Shown here: positions 1-9,995 of the stretch, in pieces
Layout: the number at the start of each line of letters is the position of its first letter
How positions within the stretch are numbered: position 1 is the first letter of the stretch
Source of the DNA: Pelobates cultripes
Taxonomy: Eukaryota; Chordata; Amphibia; Anura; Pelobatidae
Reading direction: 5' to 3'
DNA: 64,000 nucleotides
NCBI GenBank assembly: GCA_933207985.1
Contig: OW240912.1
Location: 103,114,653 to 103,178,652, forward strand
Position numbers and translations under genes: made by a program
Notes under the pieces: generated by a model
Seen by the model: only the letters and a program-made list of their open reading frames with translations
The model's database searches: none
Told to the model about the DNA's origin: nothing

Positions 1-1228
1 ACCAAAAACTACTTAGTTTGATTCTGCTGTATAGATGGATTCCTCCCAGTGCCCCCATGTCTCCCAGTGCCCTCATGACTCAGTGCCCCCATGTGTCGAT
101 TACTCCAGGTCTCAGTGTTCCTATGTATCAGTGTCTCAGTGCCCCATGTCTCCCAGTGTCCCCTAGTGTAGTGTCCCTAGGTCTGCCAGTGTCCCTATGT
201 ATCACAATGTCTCAATGCCCCATGTCTCCCTGTGTCCTCCAGTATTCCCATGTGTCTTTCCCCATGTCACTAGGACACTAGGAAGACGGGGAGACCTGGG
301 GACACGGGGAGACCTAGGGACACGGAGACACCAGTGAGACTGGGAGACTAGGGGACACTGGCTGGGACACATGGGGACAATGGGAAAATAGGGGAATCTT
401 GAAGACATGGGGTACAGACACCAGGGACACAGACACTAGAGACACTTGCTGGGGGACATGGTGACATTGAGACATGGGGATACTGAGACACCAGGGCCAC
501 AGACACTAGGGACACTAGCTTGGAGACATGGGGACATTGAGACACTTGAGGCACTTGGAGACATAGAGGCACTAGGAGACAGGGGGACAATGAGACACTG
601 GCAGACTGGGGGCACTGGGAGACTAGGGGTCACTGGGAGACTAGGGGGCACTGAGACACCTGGGACACTTGCTGGGAGAAATGGGGACACTGAGAGACAT
701 GGGGACACTGTGTCCCCATGTGTCTGTGTCATAATGTCTCCCAATGTCCCTTAGTGTCTCAGTGTCTGCCATAATGTCTCCCAATGTCCCTTAGTGTCTC
801 AGTGTCCCCATGCCTTCCCTGAGCTGTAGGCTGTCTCTGCAGGGTGGGAGTTGTTGTCTGGACTCTCTGTAGCTGCACCCCTGCAGATCAGTGAGTATAG
901 ATAGGCAGGGAGGGCTATGCTGCAATTTCCTATCCCTGCCTGTCTCCACACACAGCGACCCCTACTGGCCAGTGCTGGTATTGCAGAGTAATCTCTTGTT
1001 TATACTGAGAAAAATACCAGCATTTGTATTGCCATTACCACTGCAATATTGGCACCAGCCAGGCAGCCTCAAATACTGGCTGTGCCAATAAAATAAAAGG
1101 CAGGTGAAATTCCTAAGAGTAGTGTATGAAAAAAAAAAAATACATATTTTTTTCAAATCAATGGGCCTATTCCATGGGCCTGGGCCTGGAGCTGCAGCTC
1201 CATCAGCCCCTATGTTAATCTGGCCCTG
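1..1228 (+). mobile_element. hAT-type non-autonomous element, right part (copy 1)
   Basis: The right end reads ...TTAATCTGGCCCTG, the reverse complement of the CAGGGCCAGATTAA left end of the better-defined copy at 4495-6796. Positions 813-1228 align along their length with 6376-6796, and both copies carry the same minisatellite to the left of that block. The left end lies before the window. No transposase is present, so the element would depend on an enzyme made elsewhere. The hAT assignment comes from the sister copy, which has a perfect 8-bp target duplication. Confidence 0.7.
40..812. repeat. Minisatellite with internal orientation switches
   Basis: Degenerate tandem units close to CCCAGTGTCCCCATGTCT (about 18 bp, variable). 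Units run in the pyrimidine-rich sense from about 40 to 265, in the reverse-complement sense (GGGACACTGGGAGACATGG) from about 275 to 705, and back again from about 710 to 812. Switch points such as 696-724 are short palindromes. The long frames on both strands here (for example 446-754 and 348-590) only reflect stop-poor repeat units and are not genes. Confidence 0.9.
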
Positions 1229-1840
1229 GCGGTGGGTGGGGGCCCTAAATAAAAATTGGGGGGAGGGCCTAATGTCCTCCCCCCTGGCTCCCACCCCTGA
1301 GTAGTGGGTGGGGGCCCTAAATAAAAATGTAACTCCTCCCAGGTGACTAGGGGTGCTCAGGGGTGGGGTCAGGGGGGAGGACATTAGGCCCCACCAATTT
1401 TTATTTAGGGCCCCCACTCACTGCTCAGGGGTGGGATGACATTAGGTCCCGTCCCTAATTGGTATTTAGGGCCCCCATCCACTGCTCAGGGGTGGGAGCC
1501 AGGGGGGAGGACAATAGCTCCCCCCACCTTATTCGGATTTAGGGCCCCCACCCGCCGCTCAGGGGTGGGGACCAGGGGGGAGGATAATAGGTCCCCCCGT
1601 TATTGGTATTTAGGGCCCCCACCTGCCGCTCAGGGGTGGGGGGCCTGGGGGAGGACAATAGCCCCCCCATTATTTTACTTTAGGGCCCCCACCTGCCGCT
1701 TGGGGTGGGGGGCTAGGGGGGGACAATAGGTCCTCCCCCCTTTTTTTACTTTAAAGCCCCCACCCACCGCTCAGGGGTGGGGGGCAATAGGTCTCCTTTT
1801 GATTAAAAGCCCCCACTCGCACGTCATGAGTGGGGGCTCA
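1229..1840. repeat. GC-rich tandem array, first units inverted
   Basis: Units of roughly 65-80 bp built from TAGGGCCCCCACCC, a CCGCTCAGGGGTGGGG-like core, a GGGGGGAGGACAATAGG segment and a short T-rich spacer. The first units (about 1229-1330) are in the reverse orientation to those from about 1352 onward, giving a large imperfect inverted repeat with a ~20-bp centre. The predicted proteins here are low-complexity artefacts. Confidence 0.8.
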
Positions 1841-2170
1841 GGAGGGGGGCCCCAGTTTAAAAAAAAAATGTTTTAACAGTGAGCAGCCACAGGCTGTTCA
1901 CTGTTTAATAGACATGCCCCTAGTAGCTTATATAGAGGCTGGGTCACATGCTGCACTGGCCAATCACAACCATGCCATTAGTAGGCATGGCTGTGATGGC
2001 TTCTAAGGGCACACGAGTCAAACACTTGTTGATTGGCTGCCCTGCAGCTTTTTAACACCGAACTTGAACCCGAACTGTTACTGAAATGTCCGGGCTTGGT
2101 TCCGTGTCGAAAAATTGTAATGTTCGGTACGAACCCGAACTTTACAGTTCGGGTTCGCTCAACTCTACTT
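1841..2170. repeat. Hairpin-rich dispersed repeat
   Basis: Several short inverted repeats lie in series: around 1878-1904 (CAGTGAGCAGCC / GGCTGTTCACTG), 1966-2000 (ATCACAACCATGCC / GGCATGGCTGTGAT) and about 2128-2155 (CGAACCCGAACT / AGTTCGGGTTCG). The CGAACCCGAAC motif recurs between 2060 and 2160. This looks like the end of a non-autonomous DNA transposon, possibly the same unit as the array to its left, but I cannot place it in a superfamily. Confidence 0.45.
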
Positions 2171-2328
2171 GTAGTGCTATTTTTAACCACTTATGTTTGT
2201 AACTGCAAATATTCATGTGCATTTATTCATGGTTTTAATGTGATTACACTATAGAAGCTTTTTTCATTTCTTAAATCTATTAAAGACTGGAAAATGGAAT
2301 ATCTGGAAGATGTTCACAAGATATGGAT

Positions 2329-2394
2329 TTAACCCTGCAATAAAAACATTGCATTTTCTATAAAAGTGCACAATAATTTATATTGCAGGGTTAA
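2329..2394. mobile_element. Short TTAA-flanked MITE (66 bp)
   Basis: Perfect 15-bp inverted ends, TTTAACCCTGCAATA at 2328-2342 and its reverse complement at 2381-2395, with TTAA at both edges. No coding capacity. TTAA targets fit Kolobok/T2 or piggyBac-type elements. Confidence 0.7.
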
Positions 2395-2466
2395 AAGGAA
2401 AGGGACAGTGCACCCAGACGGCTTCATTGAGATGAAGTGGCCTTCATGACTTTCATGGTCCTTTAA
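2391..2466. mobile_element. Short T2-like MITE adjoining the previous one
   Basis: Begins TTAAAAGGAAAGGGACAG and ends GGTCCTTTAA, with an internal CTTCATTGAGATGAAG hairpin. It appears to share the TTAA at 2391-2394 with the MITE to its left. Confidence 0.5.
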
Positions 2467-3228
2467 GACCCGATTGGAATAACAACTAAGCCAGGGCTCT
2501 AAATGTACAGTCCTACACTATATAAAATAGAAACAGTTTTGAGTTCATTTTGGCTTGTATCATGTCGTTGTTCGTTTATTTTGTTTATTTTACTTAACTT
2601 TAAAAGCACACCTGATTTATAACAGCATAGATTGTAGTTCCCAGTTTTGTTTGTCAAACTGTGCTCCCAGACTTTCATGATTTGCCATGCAGACTATAAA
2701 TGGTAATGTATATTAACATCCTATGCAAGCAGAAGGAGACACAAAGGCTTATTTTTGCTGCTCGTAAATCTAATTCTCACTGCTTCTTTTCTTTACATGA
2801 TGATTCACTGTACAAACTCTCAACTCCTCTTCATTTTCTCACATACCTTAGAAATTTGCCAACAACTCCAAAACTGACACATCTTCACAATGTAATCTAT
2901 TTTAATTCACTTTCCTCATACTCCCTAGTTCAAAATATTCACAGGCATTTTTGCACCCTCCCATCTGGCCTCAGGTCATTTCATTCACTCCCTGATCTAG
3001 CTTTCATTAAGGTTTTTTTTCCATTACTATAACTGTGTGATCTTTGTGGCAATATTCTAACTGCGTCTCTCCGGTTCTTTATATTATTTTTAAACTCAGG
3101 CAGCAAAACAGGTGCCATTAACACATCTAATTGTAAAGTTTGTAGGTAACAGGGACACAAATGCATGGTAAAAATAATCATGACATAATCTGCTAAGCAA
3201 TTACAAGTCATATGTGTCAGTGATTCAC
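2467..3228. other. No recognisable feature
   Basis: AT-rich DNA. A 110-codon frame at 2700-3032 has no similarity I recognise and no supporting signals. Confidence 0.5.
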
Positions 3229-3726
3229 TTAAAGGGTTAGTCCAAATATTATAACCACTTTCCTGATTTGAAGTGGTCATGGTGCCTGGAATCTGTAGGT
3301 GCATTTCTTTACTATGAAACACTGCACATGTAGAGTTTAAGCCTTCTGGTGCCGGAGGTGTAATTCACATCTGGCAGAATTATATAGGCACAATTCCAAC
3401 CTAGAACAAGAGGCTAGTATGAGTTATGTGCATATTTGCCATCTGTCATCAGCGCATACAGCATGCCGATGACAGACAACAGGGCAGCATGCTTCCCCAT
3501 TGCCCTCCCACTGCTTGCCTTCACTGACATCCATCTCCCCTTGACCAAGAGGAATATGATGACAGGGAAGCAGATCAGGCTGACAGAGAACTTGGCCTTC
3601 ATGCGGGAAAGGAAGATGAGTTTGACCTATTTTTTATTTTTTCGAACTTTTTCGGTAGGGAACGGTGACTCTAACTAAACACAATATTTTCTCAAAACAC
3701 TGTTTTTGGTTGAAGAAGCCCTTTAA
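3229..3726. mobile_element. T2/Kolobok-type MITE
   Basis: Starts TTAAAGGGTTAGTCC and ends GCCCTTTAA, with TTAA at both edges. Near the left end ATAACCACTT and AAGTGGTCAT form the subterminal hairpin seen in other copies. A partial relative lies at about 9540-9876, sharing AGTGG(T/C)CATGGTG(C/T)CTGG and the CTGACATCCATC stretch. Confidence 0.7.
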
Positions 3727-4439
3727 TCAACCTAAAGTTCTCTGCAGGTGCAAGCAGGAGGAGGCTGTGTTCCCAACCTCCAGGTATAAGTTACACATTA
3801 AGCATGTTTGTTTTTTTTTATTTCTAAATTGAGAATTTAAAGTTAATTTCAAATTTAAGGCCAGAGTAGGAAAACTGGAGGCATAGCTGACTTATTTTTC
3901 CTGTTTGGCTTGACTTTAAATTTGAAATTCACTTTGAATTCATTTTGAATTCTCACTTTACAAGAAAACCATGTTAGAATAAAAGATTATAGAAAAATAA
4001 GTGAATATCAAAAATATATGAATGCAATAAAATTACCAACTGGCCATTGCTATCATTAGTATTATGACCACAACAACTCCCACCGATCAGCCCCCAATAA
4101 TAAAAATTCAAGGTTATCCCTATAGTATACAGATAAATGTTTCTAATTTAAATACATTTCATAGGTTTTGATCTCATGTTTATGGTGGTTTTTCTTCTTA
4201 TTCAAATCTTGTTTTCAAAATGTTTGAAGCTTTCTGCAGCCTCGTGAAGTCAATGGCGCAGCATAAAAATATATATTTAAAGGTTGAATTCAATGGACGT
4301 GATTATTTTTACAACTTATATTACTATGTAAAGAAAGGGGGTATGGTTTAGGTACTCAGTATAATAGCAACAAGAAACAGGCAGCAGTTAACTAAGGATT
4401 ACCACTACCTTCCAACAATAAAGAACATGCAAAAACAGA
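3727..4439. repeat. Mostly unassigned; imperfect inverted repeat at 3826-3963
   Basis: GAGAATTTAAAG...AATTTCAAATTTAA near 3830 is mirrored by TTTAAATTTGAAATTCAC...GAATTCTCA near 3915-3955, suggesting an old foldback MITE. The rest shows nothing I recognise. Confidence 0.35.
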
Positions 4440-4494
4440 TAGACGCTGAATATCCCAGTTCTTGCATGGCCAGCATATTTACCGGACATGTCAC
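4440..4494 (+). pseudogene. Tc1/mariner transposase, left fragment
   Basis: In one frame the sequence reads VLAWPAYLPDMS, the block just before the catalytic glutamate in Tc1-type transposases (usual pattern WPA.SPD.(N/S)PIE). The reading continues at 6797 with SPIEHVWDALDRHIRQ after the intervening hAT is skipped. Upstream of about 4440 similarity fades and I cannot see the helix-turn-helix or the first two aspartates, so the gene is truncated or heavily decayed. Confidence 0.75.
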
Positions 4495-5065
4495 CAGGGC
4501 CAGATTAAGAGCCCAGTGGGCCTGGTGCTGACAATTATGATAGGCCTAATTACAAAATGTTATTGACCAAAACCACTAAAATAGTCCTACTTCCCAAGCA
4601 TCATGTATCTGATGGAGATGGTGCTGGAGGGAAACTCATAGGATGCAGCTATGAGAAAACACATACCCTATGCTAATCTCACGCTTTCATCTTTTTCAAC
4701 AGCAGTGTCTAGTAAAGCAGGAAGTCTATGGATGGGGTAAAAGGGTGAGCCACATAACCAGAACTGCCGAAAGGGGTGAACATACACAAAAAGGGGGCAT
4801 GTCTGTGTCCCCATGTCTCCCAGTCCCTTAGGGTCTGTGTCCTCATGTCTCCCAGTGTCCCCATGTCACTAGAACACTAGGAGACATTGAGAGACCTGAG
4901 GACACTGGGTGATATGGGGACACTGAGATACTAGAGAACACTGGGAGACCTGGGGACACAGAAACTTGGGGACACTGGGAGACATGGGGACACTGGGTGA
5001 CTTTGAGACACGAGGGGACACTGGGAGACATGGGGTACTGAGACACTGTGATAGATAGGGAACAT

Positions 5066-5212
5066 TTGATATATAGACTGTAAGTTCGTTTAAGCAGGGT
5101 CATCTTCAACCTATTGTTTCTGTAAAATTTCTTGTAATTGTCCTATTTATAGTTAAATTACCCCTCTAATAATATTGTATTGTTGGCACTATATAAATGG
5201 CGATAATAATAA
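5066..5212 (+). mobile_element. CR1/L2-type LINE 3' tail (or derived SINE)
   Basis: ACTGTAAGTTCGTTTAAGCAGGGTC..., then TTGGCACTATATAAATGGCGATAATAATAATA. This is the widespread tail pattern of vertebrate L2-like LINEs and SINEs that borrow it: a ...GTTGGCGCTATATAAAT core followed by a short AAT repeat. No coding part remains. Confidence 0.65.
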
Positions 5213-5232
5213 TATATAGGGGACAGTGGAGA

Positions 5233-5274
5233 CTTGATAAAGACCGGGGTACGGGTCAAAACGTTGCAGTGTCC
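5233..5274 (+). ncRNA. Degenerate hammerhead-like hairpin, copy A
   Basis: CTTGATAAAGACC, a short loop, GGTC-AAAACG and then GTTGCAGTGTCC, followed by AATAAA. The layout (CUGANGA-like box, stem II, GAAAC-like box, GUC) resembles the hammerhead motifs of Penelope-like elements, but both core boxes are altered. Likely inactive. A duplicate lies at 5498-5539. Confidence 0.35.
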
Positions 5275-5497
5275 AATAAACCTGCTTAAATCTATCACAG
5301 TGAGTGCCTGAGATTTTTTTCTTTTATACTAGGGGACACTGAGACACATGGGGGCACTGTGAGACATGGGGACACTGGGAGACTAGGGGATTCTGAGAGA
5401 CTAGGGGACACTGAGACACTACGGACACTGAGAAACACCAGTGACACTGGGAGACATGGTGTACTGAGACACTCTGATACATAGGGGACACTGGAGA

Positions 5498-5539
5498 CTT
5501 GATAAAGACCTGGGTACAGGCTGAAACGTTGCAGTGTCC
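5498..5539 (+). ncRNA. Degenerate hammerhead-like hairpin, copy B
   Basis: CTTGATAAAGACCTGGG...CAGGCTGAAACG, then GTTGCAGTGTCC and AATAAA. The GAAAC box is intact here, unlike in copy A, but CTTGATA replaces CTGANGA. The flanks (GGGGACACTGGAGA to the left, CCTGCTTAAATCTATCACAG to the right) match those of copy A, so the block was duplicated with the minisatellite. Confidence 0.4.
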
Positions 5540-6796
5540 AATAAACCTGCTTAAATCTATCACAGTGAGTGTCTGATATTTTTCTTTTATACTAGGGGAC
5601 ACTGATACACTGGGAGACACTGGAACACTGAGACACTGGGAGACCAGGAGACTTTGGGAGACTAGGAAACACAGGCACACTACAGACACCGAGAGACACC
5701 AGGGACACTGGGAGACATGGAGATACTGAGATACTAGGGACACTGGCTGGGAGACATGGGGACACTGGGAGTGTCCCATGTCTTCCAGGTCTCAAAGTCG
5801 CCCAGTGTCCCCATGTCTCCCTGTGTCCCCCAGTGTCCCCATGTCTCTCAGTGTCCTCTAGTGTCTCAGTGTCCCCATGTTGTCTAGTGTTTGTATCCCC
5901 ATGTCTCCCAGTGTTCCTTAGAGTATGTGTCCCGATGTCTCCCAGTGTCCCGATGTCACTAGGACACTTCGGGACACTTAGAGACATTGGGACACTGTGA
6001 GACATGAGGTCACTGATACACTAGGGAACACTGGGAGAGACTTGGGGACACTGGGAGTTCAGGGGTCTCTGGGAGACAAAGGACACTGAGACACTAGGGA
6101 CACTGGCTGGGAGACATAGGGACACTCAGAGACATGGAGCCACTGTGTCCCTAGTGTCTCAGGGTCCCTATGTTCCCCAGTGTCCCTATGTCTCCCAGTG
6201 TCCCAATAGCTCAGTGTCCCCATGTCTCTCACCGTCCCCATGTCTCAGTTTCCCCTAGTGTCTGTGTCCCCAGGTCTCTCAATGTTGCCAAGTGTCCCCT
6301 AGTTTCTCAGTGCCCCCTAGTGTCTCCCAGTGTCTGTGTCCCCATGTCTCCCTGCAGCCTTTCCCCCCATCCCTCACTTACCTGAGCTTTGGCCATCTCT
6401 ACAGGCTCGGAGCTGCTGTCTGGACTCTCTGTGCAGAGCTGCTTCCCTCGGATCAGTGAGTAGAGAGAGGCAGGGAGGGAGATGCTGTAACTTCTTATCT
6501 GTAACTCCTAATGCTGTAACTCCTACTGGCCGGCGCTGGTATTGCAGTATATAATCTGCTTATACCTACAGACATTTGTATTGCCAGTATTACTGCAATA
6601 CCGGCACTTAATAGGCAGCCTCAGATACCTGAGAAATACTTCTGAGAAATACCTGGAAACCATAAGATATACCTGAGAAATACCTGGCAAGTAGTGTTTT
6701 AAAAAAAAATATATATTTTTTAAAATCAATGGGCCTATTCCATGGGCCTGGGCCTAGAGCTGCAGCTCCATCAGCCCCTATGTTAATCCAGCCCTG

Positions 6797-7321
6797 CATG
6801 TCACCCATTGAGCATGTTTGGGATGCTCTGGATCGGCATATACGACAGAGTGTTTCAGGTCTTGCCAATATCCAGCAACTTCGCACAGTCATTAAAGAGG
6901 AGTGGACCAACATTCCACAGGCCACAATCAACAACCTGATCAACTCTATGTGAAGGAGATGTGTTGCACTTCATGAGGCAAATGGTGGTCACACCAGATA
7001 CTGACTGGTTTCTGACCCCCCCGGACCACCCGATTACAGTAAAACTACACATTTTAGAGTGGCCTTTTATTGTGGCCAGCCTCAGGCACACCTATGCAAT
7101 AATCATGCTGTCTAATCAGCATCTTGATATGCCACACCTGTGAGGTGCATGGATTATCTCGGTAAAGGAGAAGTGCTCACTAACACCGATTTAAACAGAT
7201 TTGTTAACAATATTTGAGAGAAATAGGCCTTTTGTGTACATAAAAGTCTTAGATCTTTGAGTTCAGCTCATGAAAAATGGGGGCAAAAACAAAAGTGTTG
7301 TGTTTATAATTTTGTTCAGTG
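6797..7321 (+). pseudogene. Tc1/mariner transposase C-terminus and 3' terminal repeat
   Basis: The frame from about 6800 reads SPIEHVWDALDRHIRQ..., then IQQLRTVIKEEWTNIPQ and INNLINSM, followed by a stop and RRCVALHEANGGHTRY in another reading of the tail. These are the conserved C-terminal blocks of a Tc1-type DDE transposase; the Glu of PIE is the third catalytic residue. Downstream runs the long 3' non-coding end, finishing with AAAAGTGTTGTGTTTATAAT and TTTTGTTCAGTG, next to TA at 7322. The N-terminal side lies before 4494, separated by the hAT insertion. The gene cannot make a functional enzyme. Confidence 0.9.
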
Positions 7322-8221
7322 TAAGTATATCTACCTGTAGGTTCACACCTTGACACTATAAGTGGGGATGTCAGTTTTGGGGGTCTTTGCAAAATGTGCA
7401 AAAACTCCCCAAATCTGACAGAGTCACTTTAAATTTATTGTTTTGCAAATTTTCTTTTAAATGGATGGGTTTATACAAAGCCTGTTGCATGGCAATTCTT
7501 TAAATTATATCACTGCTGACTAACAGACATGGTGAGATAAATACCACCTTTTATGGCTCTCTCCTTTCTACCTGTTTTCCTGTTTATTGTGTGCTTTAGG
7601 TTGTAACTAGGAGATGAAATCTACTTGGATATAAATATCTTGATATAAAACCCTGTTATTATTACAAATGTGATTGGCAGGTACACATGAATATAAACTA
7701 GTATCTGGAAGAAATATTTAACAGATGGAAGAAAACTAATACTATTACATTTCTGAACAGCTGTCTGAGTCATACCTTGGATACTTTGTTTTATACTGCT
7801 TCATAATTATATGTATTATTAGTGATTATTATAGGTGTAAGTAACCCTTTGTTGATTGACAAAAGGCAAATAGCCGACAGCATTCAGAAGGAGATTCTGA
7901 GCGCAGTGATTCTAGAATATCGGTTGTCTCTACTAAACTGGGGAAAGGATAAATAGAGATGCATACCGATAAACACATTTATTTGGACTGAGGGTAAAAT
8001 CTCAATGTTCCACTACCAGAATGCAAAATTAAACACAGCTTATATGCAGACCACTGTGTTCTGAAATATCTTACTTTATTCGTCTAAATGATATAAAAGA
8101 CAAAACATACATGCAAACAATTATAATAACATATTTTTTATGTTTTTCAAAAATAACATACACATCAGAATATTCATCTATAAACCTACCATAGAGCTGA
8201 AACCTGTGCTTGAAGTCCTAC
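7322..8221. other. Mostly unassigned; small foldback at 7352-7432
   Basis: AAGTGGGGATGTCAGTTTTGGGG and CCCCAAATCTGACA...CACTT form an imperfect foldback around a 25-bp centre, a probable MITE. The remaining DNA is AT-rich with no recognisable feature. Confidence 0.35.
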
Positions 8222-8259
8222 CCCAATGTTTTGGTATCAACTGATGCCTTACTCAAGGT
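8222..8259 (-). ncRNA. Eroded hammerhead-like hairpin
   Basis: Read on the minus strand: CTTGAGTAAGGCATCA, then TGATACCAAAACATTGGGG. Stem II (GGCATCA/TGATACC) has one mismatch, and the GAAAC box has become AAAAC. Same layout as the copies at 5233 and 5498. Almost certainly inactive. Confidence 0.3.
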
Positions 8260-8329
8260 ATATGCATGTACTCTCCAGGTTCTATTGTGTTCCATAGCGG
8301 TCCAGATCAGTCGGAATGAAATTGGTTTT

Positions 8330-8600
8330 CGGTACATCTGAAAGAATTCAGACAGAAATACTTTTTTCATTCATCCAAAACGAATGATGTCCATTGGCTG
8401 TTCGGTTTCAATGAAATTCAGACAATAGTTTCAGTGTGCAATATTAAAACTAATGAAATTCTGCAATCTGTGGCTACATCTTGCAGCTGTTAAGCAGCTT
8501 TCTAAATTAGTATCCATGTTCGGGATTGCCATATTAAAAGGCACAAAATGGTTGCCAAGCAAAATAGGGAGCTATCTAGTAAGTAACTGAAAAATAAAAG
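8330..8600. repeat. Dispersed repeat related to 60300-60540
   Basis: Both stretches share ATTCGTTTT/AAACGAATGA-type motifs, GAAATTCAGA and GCTGCGTCTTGCAGC-like words in the same order, and end near AGGGAGCT. Unclassified; probably an old DNA transposon fragment. Confidence 0.35.
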
Positions 8601-9447
8601 TTAAGAAAAGCTCTTTTCTTAATTCTAGTCTATTAACTGTTATTAAATTGCAAAAGGGAGTTTTATATCCTCCCGAAAGCCCCCACCTGCCATACCACGG
8701 GCGACTGACTCCATGTAATTAAACAAATAAACAAGCAAATTGTGTGAACATAATTTCATCTAATCGGCAACTCTGTCTTCACCTAATTCATTGTTGTTTA
8801 AATTAGAACATTAGTCTTTTTGACGAATTGCTGAATTCACTGAAATATTGGTTAAAAATGTATTTGTCCGAAAACAAATGGCCAAGTTAAGCCTAGATCA
8901 CATGATAATGCATAGGAGGGGAATGAAAGCTGCTCAAAAATGAAATCATTTAATCCCAAGAACAAAATAACAATTTCACAGCAAGGACACATCTTATCCA
9001 TCCATCGTGAAAGATCTACATATGCAAATAGCACTGATTCACTGCACCACTACTTAGAAATGCATGTTCTGGATGTGCCCCCAATTCCCATTTTTTCTGT
9101 GTAGACTTGGAATCCAGACCAGATTCCTATTGGGCTGAGCACCCCAATCATATGCTATGGGTGACCCTTTGACTATTACAGCAAGAAAGCATAACTTGAG
9201 TAGTCTCTAGAAGCAGTTTAAGCTGTAAGCATTGCATGTTAGCTTGTACATCAAGCATAAAATTAGCATAAGACCCACTGATATTGGGGTACTGTGACCC
9301 AGTGGTGGGCTTAACACAATATGGCCATATTGTCGGAACAGGTATTGTCCCAACACGCAGAACTAAGTTACACAGAGAGAAAAATACTACAATAGATAAA
9401 TATATTACAGGGCCTTTGAATGGCCGGATTTAACGTAAAAGAATTGT
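8601..9447. other. No recognisable feature
   Basis: AT-rich single-copy-looking sequence with only short frames on either strand. Confidence 0.45.
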
Positions 9448-9545
9448 TAGAAACAAGCCGAGGTCAGGAATACAGATAGACACATAAACGAATTAGACAA
9501 AGTCAAGAGGTCAAGGATACCAGAATAAGGAATAGTCAGAATAAT
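9448..9545. repeat. Dispersed repeat fragment
   Basis: GTTAGAAACAAGCCGAGGTC...GGATACCAGAATAAGG resembles the reverse complement of about 16150-16260 (GGTATCCTGACTTGACTTG...). Possibly an LTR-type repeat; class unknown. Confidence 0.35.
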
Positions 9546-9876
9546 GCCAAGATTGGAAGTGGCCATGGTGTCTGGCGTCTGTATGTGCAGAGTGTTGCTG
9601 TGAAACGCTACTTCTTTGAAAAATAGGTGTCTGAGCTCCATGCCTCCCGCGTCCTCACCTCTTCCCTCCTGGCCCTGACATCCATCCTCCTCGGGTGAGA
9701 GGGAGAGAAGTAAGCAGAAGAAGATCGAACTGCAGGGAGATTAGAGGTTTAGCTGTATTCTTTATTTAAATGTTTTCCTTTTTTTGGGGGGGTTGAGAGG
9801 GGATCTATGAAGTATTGCTCTGACCAAAAACAATGTTTTGTAATAACACTGTCTTTTCATTGGCGTAACCCTTTAA
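9546..9876. mobile_element. T2-type MITE, 3' part
   Basis: Shares AAGTGGCCATGGTGTCTGG, the CTGACATCCATC stretch and the terminal AACCCTTTAA with the MITE at 3229-3726. The left terminal repeat is missing, with different sequence before about 9546. Confidence 0.55.
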
Positions 9877-9995
9877 GTTATTGATTTATTGTGGTAGAAA
9901 TTCATTGTTTTATATATATATATATATAAAAATTTTTTTAAATGGGTGCTACTAAATAAAAAAAAATACCACAAAAAAATCTTCAGGGTATTGAT

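Larger units (their letters stand above)
4800..6355. repeat. Minisatellite inside hAT copy 2
   Basis: Same CCCAGTGTCCCCATGTCT-like units as at 40-812, again switching orientation several times (for example near 4858, 5770, 5955 and 6150). It is interrupted at about 5066-5330 and 5461-5600 by non-minisatellite sequence. Long frames on both strands (for example 5592-6005 and 5324-5779) are repeat artefacts. Confidence 0.88.
4495..6796 (+). mobile_element. hAT-type non-autonomous element (copy 2, complete) with 8-bp TSD
   Basis: Left end CAGGGCCAGATTAAGAGCC and right end ...TTAATCCAGCCCTG are inverted relatives. The flanks 4487-4494 and 6797-6804 are identical, CATGTCAC, an 8-bp target duplication as made by hAT transposases. 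The interior is a hAT-like end region, a long minisatellite (about 4800-6355) with an embedded LINE tail and hammerhead-like segments, and a right block (6376-6796) shared with 813-1228. It has no transposase. It sits inside a Tc1 transposase gene, so it inserted after the Tc1 element. Confidence 0.85.

Noticed and set aside
962..1417. 151-codon minus-strand frame
   Set aside because: Covers a hAT end and a GC-rich tandem array; repeat artefact.
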